Shown: positions 45,440 through 55,075, counted from the first letter of the stretch. The stretch: DNA of 64,000 nt from Streptomyces roseoviridis (GCF_039535235.1 NZ_BAAAWU010000001.1:2604001-2668000); one strand, 5' to 3'. A program made the numbers and translations. Notes: generated by a model not told the origin, from the sequence alone.

Positions 45440-47605
45440 TCACGAGTCGGACGAGGGTCGGACGAGAGGGGGTTCAGTGAGGGTCAGCGTGCCGTCGACG
45501 AGGCCGGCGGCGGTCAGGGAGGTCAGGTCGTCGAGGGCCGCCGCGTGCTGGCGCAGCAGGGCCGTGCGGCGGGCAATGTCGGCCAGTAGAGCGTCGTAAC
45601 GTTCGGCCTCGTCGCCGGGGAGGTCGGGGATGAGGAGGTCCTCTATGCGGCGGGCGGAGCGGACCGCGCCGCTCACCCGCCGGTGTTCGGTCGCCGCCGA
45701 GCGCAGGAGCGCTGCCAGGACGCGGGGCCGTACGGGATGCTCGGCGTCGGACCGTGCGCGCAGGACGCGGGCGGGGAAGGCGACCACCGACAGGCCCTCG
45801 TCGTCGACGTACGCGCCGAAGCTCGGGGTGGCGGTGACGACGATGTCGCCGGGTTCGGTGAAGTAGGCGTGCTCGTAGGTGGTGTGGAGTACGGCGCGGT
45901 CGATGCGGTGGCTGCCGACCGGCGCGCTGCCGGTGATCTCGGCCGGGGTGAGGACCGTGTAGTGGCCCGCGCCGCCGGTGAGGAGGTGTTCGGCGGCGAT
46001 GCGGTGGCCGGGCAGTCGGCGCAGGCGGCGGTCCTTGAGCAGGCGGGCCACGGTGGTGCGGCGGGCCGGCTGGTCGTCGGGGCGCAAGACGGCGTTGGCG
46101 CGGATCGTGGGCGCGTGGTCGAGGGCGCTGCGGGTGGCGTCGATCAGCTGCTGGAGGCGGAGTTCGGTCTCGGAGATGCGGGCCGGGCGTTCGACGACGG
46201 TGCGGGTGTAGCGGTCGGCGTGCGGGCGGTGCTGTGGGGTGAACGCGGCACCGGGTGCGCCGGTCAGCGCGGTGGCCCGGACGACGGCGGCGTTGCGCGG
46301 TTCGTGGCGGCTGTCCGCCCGCCAGCCGGCGTCGCGGAAGATGTCGATGTCCTCGGCCAGCGCGTCCAGGGTTTGCGGGGTGAGGGGGCGTGAGGAGAGG
46401 TCGGCGAGGAAGATCTGGCCGGTGCGCTTGTCTTCGGGGGTGCGGTGCAGGATCCAGATCGCGGTGCGGTGGGCCGGGCGGAAGGGGAGTACGCCTTCGG
46501 GGAGGCTGATCGCGGCCTTGAGGAGGTGCTGTTCCAGGAAGCCCCGGCGCAGACGGTCCGCTTCCCCGCGGACGGGCAGAGGCCGGACGAGCGCGTCGGC
46601 GGGTCCCAGGACGACGGCAGTGCGGTCCTCGGCAAGGAGGTCGGTGAGGTCCTGCAGGCTTTGCAGGACGGCGAGCGGGCTGCGGGTCTCGGCCGCCTCA
46701 TAGGGCAGGCAGCAGGCGATGACGTGCGGGTTTCCCCAGTCTTCCGTGGCTAGTTCCTCGCCGTCGGCAAGGTCCATCTCGAATTCCTGGACGCCCTGTG
46801 CCATGAGGCGGCGGCGGGCGAGCCGGGCCAGGTCCGGCATCGGGTCCGCGGAGAGGAAGAAAGGTGAGTCCTCGGCGTCGGACACGGATTCGTGCAGGGC
46901 GACCAAGAGATCGCCGCTCCGGGGATGCAGGACGGCGGCCGTTGTTCCTTCCTCGCGCTCGTTCAGTCGCGCGAGGCCGGTCAGGTGGGCCATCGTGCGG
47001 CTCACCAGCGGAATCGGTTCATCGGCGGCGAGGTCGTCGCAGCCCAGGCGGCGGCGCGCGTCCATGACCCGTTCGAGCGCTTCGGCCGGGGTGTAGGCGG
47101 CCTCGGTGAGCTGGTCGGCGAGTACGGCGAGCAGGGGGCCCTGACGGTCGGCGTCCGGCAGGTCGCGCAGCTCTCTTTGGAGGAAGGTGTCGTCGAAGTC
47201 GGTCTCGGCGGCACGCTCCAGGATCGCCTGCCAGGGCAGGTCGGCGAGCGGTTCGTCGAGGAGCTGGCGCAGGCAGAGCAGCGCCGTCACCGTGTCGACC
47301 AGCGCGCGAGCGGGCATCGCGCGCCGCCAGGCGGACAAGGTGTGGAGCACCAGCTCCGCCCGGATCTGGCCGGCGTCGGCATTGCCGCGGCCGGTGGACA
47401 GAAGCCATTCGGCGACTTCACGGCCGTCGAAGAGCGGGCTGGCTCCCTCGTACGCAATGGGCTCGGGGAAATCCGCGTGTCGGCGGGCCCAGGTGGTGAC
47501 GACGGGACGTTGGACCTGGGCCAAGGTCCCGATTTCGGCGTAACTGATCCGCCAGGAGATCTCCTCGGGCAGGATGGGATCGGTCGCTTCCCGTGCGCCA
47601 GCCAT
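45440..47605 (-). CDS. Methylase-like protein with degenerate catalytic motifs, HTH at N-terminus and specificity-like C-terminus
   Basis: A 721-aa protein that heads the type I operon. Residues about 20-45 read as a helix-turn-helix ([20 protein letters not shown]), as in actinobacterial N-6 methylases. The middle aligns in layout with a type I methylase, but motif I is [14 protein letters not shown] (near 225-236) rather than DPACGSG, and the NPPF position reads [10 protein letters not shown] (near 295-304). The last 250 residues resemble a target-recognition domain ([40 protein letters not shown]) and a terminal helix ([20 protein letters not shown]). It is probably a non-catalytic DNA-binding partner or regulator. 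Its stop overlaps an alternative hsdM GTG start. Function unknown. Confidence 0.75.
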   Translation of the reverse strand: MAGAREATDPILPEEISWRISYAEIGTLAQVQRPVVTTWARRHADFPEPIAYEGASPLFDGREVAEWLLSTGRGNADAGQIRAELVLHTLSAWRRAMPARALVDTVTALLCLRQLLDEPLADLPWQAILERAAETDFDDTFLQRELRDLPDADRQGPLLAVLADQLTEAAYTPAEALERVMDARRRLGCDDLAADEPIPLVSRTMAHLTGLARLNEREEGTTAAVLHPRSGDLLVALHESVSDAEDSPFFLSADPMPDLARLARRRLMAQGVQEFEMDLADGEELATEDWGNPHVIACCLPYEAAETRSPLAVLQSLQDLTDLLAEDRTAVVLGPADALVRPLPVRGEADRLRRGFLEQHLLKAAISLPEGVLPFRPAHRTAIWILHRTPEDKRTGQIFLADLSSRPLTPQTLDALAEDIDIFRDAGWRADSRHEPRNAAVVRATALTGAPGAAFTPQHRPHADRYTRTVVERPARISETELRLQQLIDATRSALDHAPTIRANAVLRPDDQPARRTTVARLLKDRRLRRLPGHRIAAEHLLTGGAGHYTVLTPAEITGSAPVGSHRIDRAVLHTTYEHAYFTEPGDIVVTATPSFGAYVDDEGLSVVAFPARVLRARSDAEHPVRPRVLAALLRSAATEHRRVSGAVRSARRIEDLLIPDLPGDEAERYDALLADIARRTALLRQHAAALDDLTSLTAAGLVDGTLTLTEPPLVRPSSDS

Positions 47606-47957
47606 GCGGTTCCGTTCCCTTCGTGACGACTGCCTCGTGCTCTCGGTCGAGAACGTTTCTCCCAGGGCACCTCACACGCTACAGCCGGTCGAGCTCTCAA
47701 CTTCGCCAGCGGTTGATAACCAGGGTTATCAGGTTCTCGAACAATTTAACCTCCAATCTTCTGGCACCGTCGTCACCATCACCCCGGCACCACCCGCCGG
47801 GACGCCAGCCCCATACGAGTCCGACCGCATCGGCGTCCTCATCGCCGCACCTCTGCTCCCTTGCCGGGCGCTCACCCCTGTCCGCCTCGACACCACCCGT
47901 CCCGTAAGGCCGCTCGTGTTACCGAACCGCACCGCAACCTCGCCCCAGGAGACCTCT
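47606..47957. other. Divergent intergenic region between restriction operon and DUF6119-type gene
   Basis: A 352-bp region between divergent genes. It must contain promoters for both directions. The stretch 47700-47760 is unusually A/T-rich and holds the palindrome described separately. The DUF6119-type frame stays open upstream to 47574 on the plus strand, but this crosses the control region and is unlikely to be translated. Confidence 0.6.
47714..47731. promoter_or_regulatory. Perfect 18-bp palindromic operator candidate
   Basis: TGATAACCAGGGTTATCA: 8-bp arms, 2-bp spacer, no mismatch. Outside it GGT and GGT/TT extend related half-sites. It lies midway between the divergent restriction operon and the DUF6119-type gene, so one regulator could control both. 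The HTH protein at 45440-47605 is a candidate binder. Confidence 0.7.
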
Positions 47958-49706
47958 GTGTCCAGCACCGCGTCGAAGCGCACCCTGTACCGCCTGACCC
48001 ACGTCAAGGCGACCCCTGAGTCGATGCTCGAAGCCCTCGACGTCGACGCCCTCGACACCCTGGACGCGGTCGTGCGCGACGTCAGCGATCACATGGGAGT
48101 TCCCGCCCTCGCGGTGTCCTTCGCCGTAGCGAAGGAGGAAGCCGCCTGGGGCAAGGACATCCTCCGGCTCGCCGGCGAATCGGACCTGCTGCAGAGCGAG
48201 CAGCGCACCGGCGCACTGCTCGTGCTCGCCGTCGACGACGTGGTGTACGCGATCGGCTTCGACCAGGGCTACCGGCTTCTCCCCGCCCAGCTCAAGGACG
48301 CGCACTTCGGTCTGTCCTTCGGTATCCGCGCCATCAACCCGCGTCAGGTGCGGGACTTCACTGCCAGCGTCCTCGGCCAGGCGCGCATCGACAGTTCCCT
48401 GATCTCTGCCGGCGCCTCCGTACCGGCACTCGGACTCCGGGACCACGGGCGGATCATCCGCCACCTCGGCGGCTACCTCGACGAAGTCGACCTCACCGCA
48501 GGGAGCGGCACCAGGAACGGGGCCATGACCGCAGAGGGCGGCATCGGTCTCCGTATCAAACTCGGCACCACCCCCGCCACACTGATCAAGGACATCCGCG
48601 CCATCGCCGCGATCTGCGAGCACGTCGTTCCCCACCCCGACCTGGCCTTCGTCGAGCACATCACCGCGGTCAAGGACCCTTCCCTCATCGACGCGCTCGA
48701 CGCGGAACTGGACACCACGCTCGGCCGTCCCGCAGACGGCCGGATCATGACCGCCGTCCCCTTCTCCCAGAGCACCGACCTGCCCCGGTCCACCGCCTGC
48801 ACCATCAAGATCGGGTCCTGCCCGCCCCACCTCCGGGACGAGTTCAGTCTCGACTACGTCCTGGAGCGGGCCCGTGTGATCAAGGCAGGCGCCCGCGTCA
48901 CGGCGCTCCGGCAGGGCACCGTCGAACTGTTTCGTGACACGCTCTCCGCACGGACCGCGCTCGCCCCGCGCACCGCCTCCCTGGAAGCCCTGTCCAAGGA
49001 AACCGCCATGAAGTGGATCGAGGCCACTTTCTCCCTCGGCTCCCGCACGTTCTGTCTGCTCGACGGTGAGTGGTACGAGCTCGGGGCGGGCTACCTGCGC
49101 AACGTCAACGAGACCGTGGCTCCCTTGTTCCCCGACACGCCCTCCGTCGATCTCCCCCGCTGGCCGCTCGTCGAGAAGCTCAACAAGAAGGGTACGCGCG
49201 TGATGCGTCCCGTAGACGAAGGCGACTACAACAAGCTGGCTGCCCAGGCCCGTCGCGGCTGGGTCTGCCTGGACAAGAAGAATGTCCACAACCCTTTTCG
49301 GGCAAGCAACTCCGTCGAGATCTGCGACCTGTTCACCGAGGACGACACTCTTGTCCTCGTGAAGCCCGCGCACTCCTCAAGCTCGCTGAGTCACCTGTTC
49401 AGCCAGGCGCGCGTCTCCGTTGAGCTCCTCTTCGAGAACGCGGCCGTACGCGCGGAGTTCGCCCGGTCCGTACACGTCAACAGCGATCCGGCCCGCAGCA
49501 TCCCCGAGGACTTCACCCCGCGCCGCGTCGTCTTCGCGATCCTTCTGAAGGACGGAGCCAAGCTCACGCCGGACTCCCTCTTCCCGTTCTCCGCCATCAC
49601 CCTGGCCCAGACCGCGAAGGCCCTCGCCGCTCGCGGCGTGACCGTCGAAGTCATCGGCATCGAAAGCGAGTCGGCCCAGTCCTCAATGTTCGACGAGGCT
49701 GCATAG
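47958..49706 (+). CDS. DUF6119/TIGR04141-type sporadically distributed protein
   Basis: A 582-aa cytoplasmic protein. The start is GTG 47958 (VSSTASKRTLYRLTHVKATP), with AGGAG 6 bases upstream. Features that match the family as I know it are the N-terminal LYRL...VDDVVYAIGFDQGYRLL block, GFGLSFG-like AHFGLSFGIRAINPRQVRDF, and the C-terminal DYNKLAAQARRGWVCLDKKN and LSHLFSQARVSVELLFENAA. No catalytic motif of known enzymes is visible. The family is patchily distributed and found on mobile DNA; its place opposite a type I operon suggests a defence role, which is an inference. Confidence 0.75.
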   Translation: MSSTASKRTLYRLTHVKATPESMLEALDVDALDTLDAVVRDVSDHMGVPALAVSFAVAKEEAAWGKDILRLAGESDLLQSEQRTGALLVLAVDDVVYAIGFDQGYRLLPAQLKDAHFGLSFGIRAINPRQVRDFTASVLGQARIDSSLISAGASVPALGLRDHGRIIRHLGGYLDEVDLTAGSGTRNGAMTAEGGIGLRIKLGTTPATLIKDIRAIAAICEHVVPHPDLAFVEHITAVKDPSLIDALDAELDTTLGRPADGRIMTAVPFSQSTDLPRSTACTIKIGSCPPHLRDEFSLDYVLERARVIKAGARVTALRQGTVELFRDTLSARTALAPRTASLEALSKETAMKWIEATFSLGSRTFCLLDGEWYELGAGYLRNVNETVAPLFPDTPSVDLPRWPLVEKLNKKGTRVMRPVDEGDYNKLAAQARRGWVCLDKKNVHNPFRASNSVEICDLFTEDDTLVLVKPAHSSSSLSHLFSQARVSVELLFENAAVRAEFARSVHVNSDPARSIPEDFTPRRVVFAILLKDGAKLTPDSLFPFSAITLAQTAKALAARGVTVEVIGIESESAQSSMFDEAA

Positions 49707-50023
49707 CCGCCTAGGCCCGCCTCACCAAGTGCACCGTTCCCGGAGCCTGGCCGAATCCGCCTCCTTTTGAGCGCACCCCCACCTGCGAGCGGCCGACGCT
49801 CCCGCTCATGCGCCGCATCACCGCCGTCAAGGAGTACCGGAATGAGCTGGCTCACTGGGACACGGACGCCCCGGAGACGAAAGCCGAGGTTGCGGGCGGC
49901 CCGCAGCGGCCTCAGCGCCGAAACTGCCCACGCCGCCGAAACCCAGCGGCGACGACCTCAAGCCCTTCCTCGGTCACTGGAGCCCCTACGGACCCCGCTC
50001 CTACTGAGCCGGACCAAGGGAAA
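49707..50023. other. Intergenic region with a possible gene remnant
   Basis: A 317-bp gap between the DUF6119-type gene and the convergent PIN toxin. Apart from the possible HEPN-like remnant at 49808-49870, I see no gene, hairpin or promoter that stands out. Confidence 0.4.
49808..49870 (+). pseudogene. Possible remnant of a HEPN-type domain
   Basis: The plus-strand frame reads MRRITAVKEYRNELAHWDTD, in which RNELAH fits the RxxxxH active-site pattern of HEPN RNase domains. After about 25 residues the frame turns into composition without coding character. It may be the decayed end of a toxin or abortive-infection gene. The match is short and could be chance. Confidence 0.25.
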
Positions 50024-50437
50024 TCACACCGCCACGAGCCGGACCCGCTCGCCGCACAGCTTGGCCATGTCGTCAATATCGGAAGTCAGCATGGCCACGG
50101 GGCGGTGCTGTCGCAGCGCGGCCTCGGCGACGGCCGCATCGATCGCGTACTTGTGTCCGTGCAATCCGGCATTCATCAGCAACTTCGAGGCAGCCCTCGC
50201 CTCCTCGTCACCGACCGGGACGACCCGCAGCCCGGAAAGCACCCAGTTCAGGCGTGACTTGTTCGTACGGGCGTGGACGGCCTCGATGATGGTGAGCGCA
50301 CTGATCACGACCTCCATGCCACGCGAGCGCGCCTCAGCAATCAGAGCCACCACCTGTTCTTCGTCAGCGAGCAGCTTCGAGAGTCCCTCGCTGTCGAGGA
50401 CGAGCGTCCCCTCGTGACTCAGCCTGCGGCGGGCCAC
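50024..50437 (-). CDS. PIN-domain toxin (VapC-like)
   Basis: A 137-aa PIN-domain RNase. Conserved acidic residues are in LVLDSEGLSKLL (D15), ALTIIEAVHA (E near 53), YAIDAAVAEAAL (D near 98) and LTSDIDDM (D near 119). The start GTG 50437 overlaps the upstream antitoxin gene by 19 bp. PIN toxins cleave RNA and are held inactive by the paired antitoxin. The pair sits next to the right end of the island and could prevent its loss. Confidence 0.87.
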   Translation of the reverse strand: MARRRLSHEGTLVLDSEGLSKLLADEEQVVALIAEARSRGMEVVISALTIIEAVHARTNKSRLNWVLSGLRVVPVGDEEARAASKLLMNAGLHGHKYAIDAAVAEAALRQHRPVAMLTSDIDDMAKLCGERVRLVAV

Positions 50438-50703
50438 TCGGCCTCCTCGGCGAACACCTCGTCGAAGACCTGCCGCGCCCGCTGACGAGCCGGCTCGGAG
50501 ACCGGCCCCTTACGGCTCTCGTAGTCCGCCAGGTACTCGTCCAGGACCTGCCCGCGCAGCTCACGCTCGACCGCCTCGGCGATGAACGCGGAGAACTGCC
50601 GCTTGCCCACGCGAGCCCGGATCGCCTCCGCGGTCCCCTCCGGCAGCGACAAGCTCACCCGCGTCGCTGGCCCTTCCCCAATGCTGTACGTCGCCTCAGC
50701 CAT
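50419..50703 (-). CDS. Antitoxin of the PIN toxin, ribbon-helix-helix-like
   Basis: A 94-aa protein starting MAEATYSIGEGPATRVSLSL at ATG 50703. Residues about 13-50 (TRVSLSLPEGTAEAIRARVG, then FSAFIAEAVERELR) have the strand-helix-helix pattern of ribbon-helix-helix DNA-binding antitoxins. The acidic C-terminal part (DEYLADYESRKG, FDEVFAEEAEW) should bind the toxin. It precedes the toxin with a 19-bp overlap, the standard layout, and probably represses its own promoter just upstream (50704-50760). Confidence 0.85.
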   Translation of the reverse strand: MAEATYSIGEGPATRVSLSLPEGTAEAIRARVGKRQFSAFIAEAVERELRGQVLDEYLADYESRKGPVSEPARQRARQVFDEVFAEEAEWPAAG

Positions 50704-50784
50704 ACCCCCGATTGTGTCAAACGAGTAGGAAAAGCGCCACGTCTGCACTACCTTCACAGCTCGGTCAGCGCCCCGCTCACGCAA

Positions 50785-50898
50785 ATCCCAGCACGGGCAC
50801 CCCCATCCCATCCCAGCACGATCCCAGCACGGTAGGGATGAGCAGGGGTGATGACAGGTGACGAGGGGTCAGCTATCCCAGCACCATCCCAGCACGGG
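50785..50898. repeat. Arm-type repeat cluster, right end
   Basis: Five copies of ATCCCAGCAC(G/C) in one orientation: a single copy at 50785-50797, a pair at 50810-50833 and a pair at 50875-50898. The last pair differs at only one of 24 positions from the left-end pair at 35727-35750. They lie between the antitoxin gene and the right core repeat, as expected for the arm sites of a tyrosine recombinase. Confidence 0.8.
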
Positions 50899-50907
50899 AA
50901 AAACAAA

Positions 50908-50933
50908 GGGCCCGACTCCGAAGAGTCGGACCC
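50908..50933 (-). terminator. ychF terminator lying inside the island end
   Basis: Stem CCGACTC (50912-50918), loop CGAA, GAGTCGG (50923-50929), extended by GGG/CCC across one mismatch. It is 50 bp past the ychF stop, inside the element, so the island supplies ychF with its present terminator. Confidence 0.75.
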
Positions 50934-50983
50934 TCTCTGACCTGCACGTTTGCCAGATCAGCGACGTGGTGGTATGTCACCCA

Positions 50984-52072
<1,089 letters not shown>

Positions 52073-52222
52073 GGTGGCGACTTCCCTATAAGGAGTGGAT
52101 GCGGTGTCCCCCCAGTTTACGGGCGCACCGGACCGCCCCAAGACGGCGCTCTTCGCGCCAAGGTCACCCAAAGGGCGTGTCCCGCACCCGGTTCCCGGCC
52201 CCTTCCGACCTACGTTGGTGGG

Positions 52223-52840
52223 GTGGAGCAGCACAGGACACGCAAGCCGCAGCCCCGCCGCCCCGCCGGGGGACGGCCGAAGGCCCCTCTGACGCCGCCC
52301 GGCGCGCTGGTCGAGGGTGCGGCGGTCTATCGCGTCGCCGCGCGGCAGGGCCCCGGCCGTCCGCGGCTCGAGCGGCCCGCGCCGCCGGTGGTGGTGGCGC
52401 TGCGCAGGCTGCCCAACCCCCGGCTCACCGGTCTCGGCGCCGGTCTGTTCGCCTCGGCCGCGATGCTGGTGATCGGCTTCCTCGACTGGCTGCTGTTCGA
52501 CGGCTCCCCGCTCGTCTTCGGCCTGCTGTTCCTGCCGGTCAGCGCCCTGACGGCGCTCTGGGTCAGGACCGCCGACCTGGTGACCGCGCCGATCAGCGTG
52601 CCGATCGCCTTCGCGGTCGGCGTCGTGCCGATCTCGGGCGGTACGAGCGGGGTCGGCGGCCAGGCGATGGCCCTGGTCACGGCGCTCGCCGTACACGCCG
52701 GGTGGCTGTACGGCGGCACGCTCGTGGCCGGGGTGATCGCGAGCGTACGGAAGGTGCGGGACATGGGCCGCCGTCAGCGCGCCGCCGCGGCGGGCTCTCC
52801 CGTACGCCCGGTACGCCGCCCGGCCCCGGAGCGCGGCTAG
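52223..52840 (+). CDS. DUF6542-type membrane protein
   Basis: A 205-aa protein. Start GTG 52223 (VEQHRTRKPQPRRPAGGRPK), a basic, Pro-rich cytoplasmic head of about 60 residues. Four membrane segments follow: GLGAGLFASAAMLVIGFLDW, FGLLFLPVSALTALWVRTAD, APISVPIAFAVGVVPISGGT and ALAVHAGWLYGGTLVAGVIA. The C-terminal tail is basic. This matches the DUF6542 pattern conserved next to ychF in Streptomyces. Divergent from ychF; role unknown. Confidence 0.82.
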   Translation: MEQHRTRKPQPRRPAGGRPKAPLTPPGALVEGAAVYRVAARQGPGRPRLERPAPPVVVALRRLPNPRLTGLGAGLFASAAMLVIGFLDWLLFDGSPLVFGLLFLPVSALTALWVRTADLVTAPISVPIAFAVGVVPISGGTSGVGGQAMALVTALAVHAGWLYGGTLVAGVIASVRKVRDMGRRQRAAAAGSPVRPVRRPAPERG

Positions 52841-53222
52841 CGGTCGACGGGCCGGGGCGGAAGAGGACCGGGCGCGACGTACGCGCCCAGGCGTCGCGGA
52901 CGCGGAGGGTGCGGGCACCAGCCGGCGCGCCCCAGCGCCGGGCCCGGGTGCCCAGGCGGCGCGGACGCGGAGGGCACGGGCCCCAGGGCCGGCGGGCCCC
53001 CCGGAACCACGCCCGAGTGCCCAGGCGGCGCGCACGCGGAGGGCACGCGGCCACCGGGCACCGCACCGCACCGCGCCCCTCAGACCGCGCCCGCCCGAGC
53101 CGGGCGCCCCGCCCGAGCCGGGCACCCCGGACCGGTGCGCGCGCCCAAGCCTCCCGCGGGCCTCCGTGGGGGCTCCCCGCGGCCCGGGCGCCGCACCGGC
53201 GCCGTAGCGGAAGCCTCCGCTC
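52841..53222. other. Very GC-rich intergenic region
   Basis: A 382-bp gap between the DUF6542-type gene and the convergent ppgK gene. It contains three diverged copies of one unit (listed separately) and GC runs with no clear hairpin or gene. Confidence 0.5.
52885..53048. repeat. Three diverged intergenic repeats, 65-69 bp apart
   Basis: Each copy has the core GCCCAGGCG(G/T)CGCG followed by (G/C)ACGCGGAGGG. They begin at 52885, 52950 and 53019. The third is closest to the second. They lie between convergent genes. Confidence 0.7.
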
Positions 53223-53972
53223 CTACCGCGCCTCCGGGCGCGCCGCCATCGCCGCGCCCACGATCCCCGCGTTGTTCTGGAGCTCCGCCGGGACGATCTC
53301 GGCCTCGATGCCCTCGATCAGGGGCAGGAACCGGTCCGCCTTGCGGCTGACGCCGCCGCCGATGATGAAGAGCTCCGGCGAGAACAGCATCTCCACGTGC
53401 GCCAGGTACTTCCGCAGGCGCCGGGTCGCCCAGTGCTCCCAGGTCAGGTCCTCGTCCTCGCGCGCCTTCGCCGAGGCGCGCTTCTCCGCGTCGTGGCCCT
53501 TGAGCTCCAGGTGTCCCAGCTCGGTGTTGGGCAGCAGCCGGCCGCCGGTGAAGACGGCCGAGCCGATGCCGGTGCCGAGCGTCAGCACGACGACGGTGCC
53601 CGTGCGGCCCCGGCCCGCGCCGAAGGACATCTCGGCGATGCCGGCCGCGTCGGCGTCGTTGAGCACGGTCACCGGGAGTCCGTCCAGCCGCTCGCTGATC
53701 AGCCTGCCCGCGTCGACCCCGATCCAGCCCTTGTCCACGTTGGCGGCGGTACGGATCGTGGAGCCGGTCACGACCCCGGGGAAGGTGACGCCGACCGGTC
53801 CTGACCAGTCGAAGTTCCGTACGACCTCGACGACGCAGCCCACGACACCGTCGGGTGTCGCGGGCTGCGGGGTGAGTACCTTGTGGCGGGGCTCGGCCAG
53901 GTCGCCGCGGTCGAGGTCCACGGGGGCGCCCTTGATGCCCGATCCGCCGATGTCCACTCCGAAGACGTTCAT
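53223..53972 (-). CDS. ppgK: Polyphosphate glucokinase (ROK family)
   Basis: A 249-aa sugar kinase. The start is ATG 53972 (MNVFGVDIGGSGIKGAPVDL). The phosphate-binding DIGGSGIKG, catalytic Asp in LNDADAAGIAEMSFGAG, and LTLGTGIGSAVFTGGRLLPN are clear, as is the polyphosphate-type region LGHLELKGHDAEKRASAKAR. In actinobacteria this enzyme phosphorylates glucose using polyphosphate or ATP. It lies 29 bp downstream of ispH on the same strand, so the two are probably one transcript. Confidence 0.93.
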   Translation of the reverse strand: MNVFGVDIGGSGIKGAPVDLDRGDLAEPRHKVLTPQPATPDGVVGCVVEVVRNFDWSGPVGVTFPGVVTGSTIRTAANVDKGWIGVDAGRLISERLDGLPVTVLNDADAAGIAEMSFGAGRGRTGTVVVLTLGTGIGSAVFTGGRLLPNTELGHLELKGHDAEKRASAKAREDEDLTWEHWATRRLRKYLAHVEMLFSPELFIIGGGVSRKADRFLPLIEGIEAEIVPAELQNNAGIVGAAMAARPEAR

Positions 53973-54001
53973 GGACCCACCGTACGGGCCGGGCGCCGGC
54001 G

Positions 54002-55012
54002 TTACTCGCTTTCCACCAGGGCGGCGGCCTCCGCCCGCAGGTCCCTGTTGCGGAGCTCCTTGGGCAGCGAGAAGGTGAGCGACTCGTCGGCGGTCTTGAC
54101 CAGCTCGACGTCGGCGTAGCCGCGCTCGGACAGCCACTCCAGGACCTCCTGGACCAGCACGTCCGGGACGGATGCGCCGGAGGACAGGCCGACGCTGGTG
54201 ACGCCCTCGAGCCAGGCTTCGTCGATCTCGCTGGCGAAGTCGACCAGGTACGCGGCGGGGGCGCCGGCCTGCTTGGCGACGTCGACCATGCGCTGCGAGT
54301 TCGAGGAGTTCTTGGAGCCGACGACGATGACCAGCTCGGCCTGGCCGGCGAGCTCCTTGATGGCCAGCTGGCGGTTCTGGGTGGCGTAGCAGATGTCGTC
54401 GGACGGCGGGGAGATCAGCTGCGGGAACTTCTCCTTCAGCGCGTCCACCGTCTCCATGGTCTCGTCGACCGAGAGCGTGGTCTGGGAGAGCCAGACGACC
54501 CGGGACGGGTCGCGGACCTCGACCTTGGCGACGTCCTCGGGGCCGTCGACGAGCTGGATGTGGTCGGGGGCCTCGCCGGAGGTGCCGATGACCTCCTCGT
54601 GGCCCTCGTGGCCGATGAGGAGGATGTCGAAGTCCTCCTTGGCGAACCGCACGGCCTCCTTGTGGACCTTGGTGACCAGCGGGCAGGTCGCGTCGATCGT
54701 CTTCAGGCGGCCCTGGCGGGCCTCCTCGTGGACGGTCGGGGCGACGCCGTGGGCGGAGAACATCACGATGTTGCCGGGCGGCACCTCGGTCGCCTGGTCG
54801 ACGAAGATCGCGCCCTTCCGCTCCAGGGTCTGCACGACGTACTTGTTGTGCACGATCTCGTGCCGGACGTAGATCGGGGCCCCGTACTGCTCCAGGGCCT
54901 TCTCCACCGCGATCACGGCGCGGTCCACGCCCGCGCAGTATCCGCGGGGAGCGGCGAGCAGGACACGCTTCGGGCGGTTCGTCGCGGGCGTCGGCGCGGG
55001 CGTTGCAGTCAT
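54002..55012 (-). CDS. ispH: 4-hydroxy-3-methylbut-2-enyl diphosphate reductase
   Basis: A 336-aa Fe-S enzyme for the last step of the MEP isoprenoid pathway. The three cluster Cys are in [26 protein letters not shown] and [11 protein letters not shown]. Conserved His residues are in [13 protein letters not shown] and [13 protein letters not shown]. Start placed at ATG 55012 ([20 protein letters not shown]); an in-frame ATG at 55021 would add MGP. It probably shares a transcript with ppgK and is divergent from the APC permease. Confidence 0.95.
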   Translation of the reverse strand: MTATPAPTPATNRPKRVLLAAPRGYCAGVDRAVIAVEKALEQYGAPIYVRHEIVHNKYVVQTLERKGAIFVDQATEVPPGNIVMFSAHGVAPTVHEEARQGRLKTIDATCPLVTKVHKEAVRFAKEDFDILLIGHEGHEEVIGTSGEAPDHIQLVDGPEDVAKVEVRDPSRVVWLSQTTLSVDETMETVDALKEKFPQLISPPSDDICYATQNRQLAIKELAGQAELVIVVGSKNSSNSQRMVDVAKQAGAPAAYLVDFASEIDEAWLEGVTSVGLSSGASVPDVLVQEVLEWLSERGYADVELVKTADESLTFSLPKELRNRDLRAEAAALVESE

Positions 55013-55075
55013 GGGCCCCATCGTAAGGCCGCGTCGGTCAGCGGTTTGATCCCCGACGTGGCCGAAACTGGCGCC

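Noticed and set aside
36255..47605. BREX, DISARM or phage-growth-limitation (Pgl) system
   Set aside because: No PglZ, PglX-like full-length methylase, BrxL/BrxC ATPase or DISARM helicase is present. The set is that of type I restriction-modification plus extra methylase-like genes.
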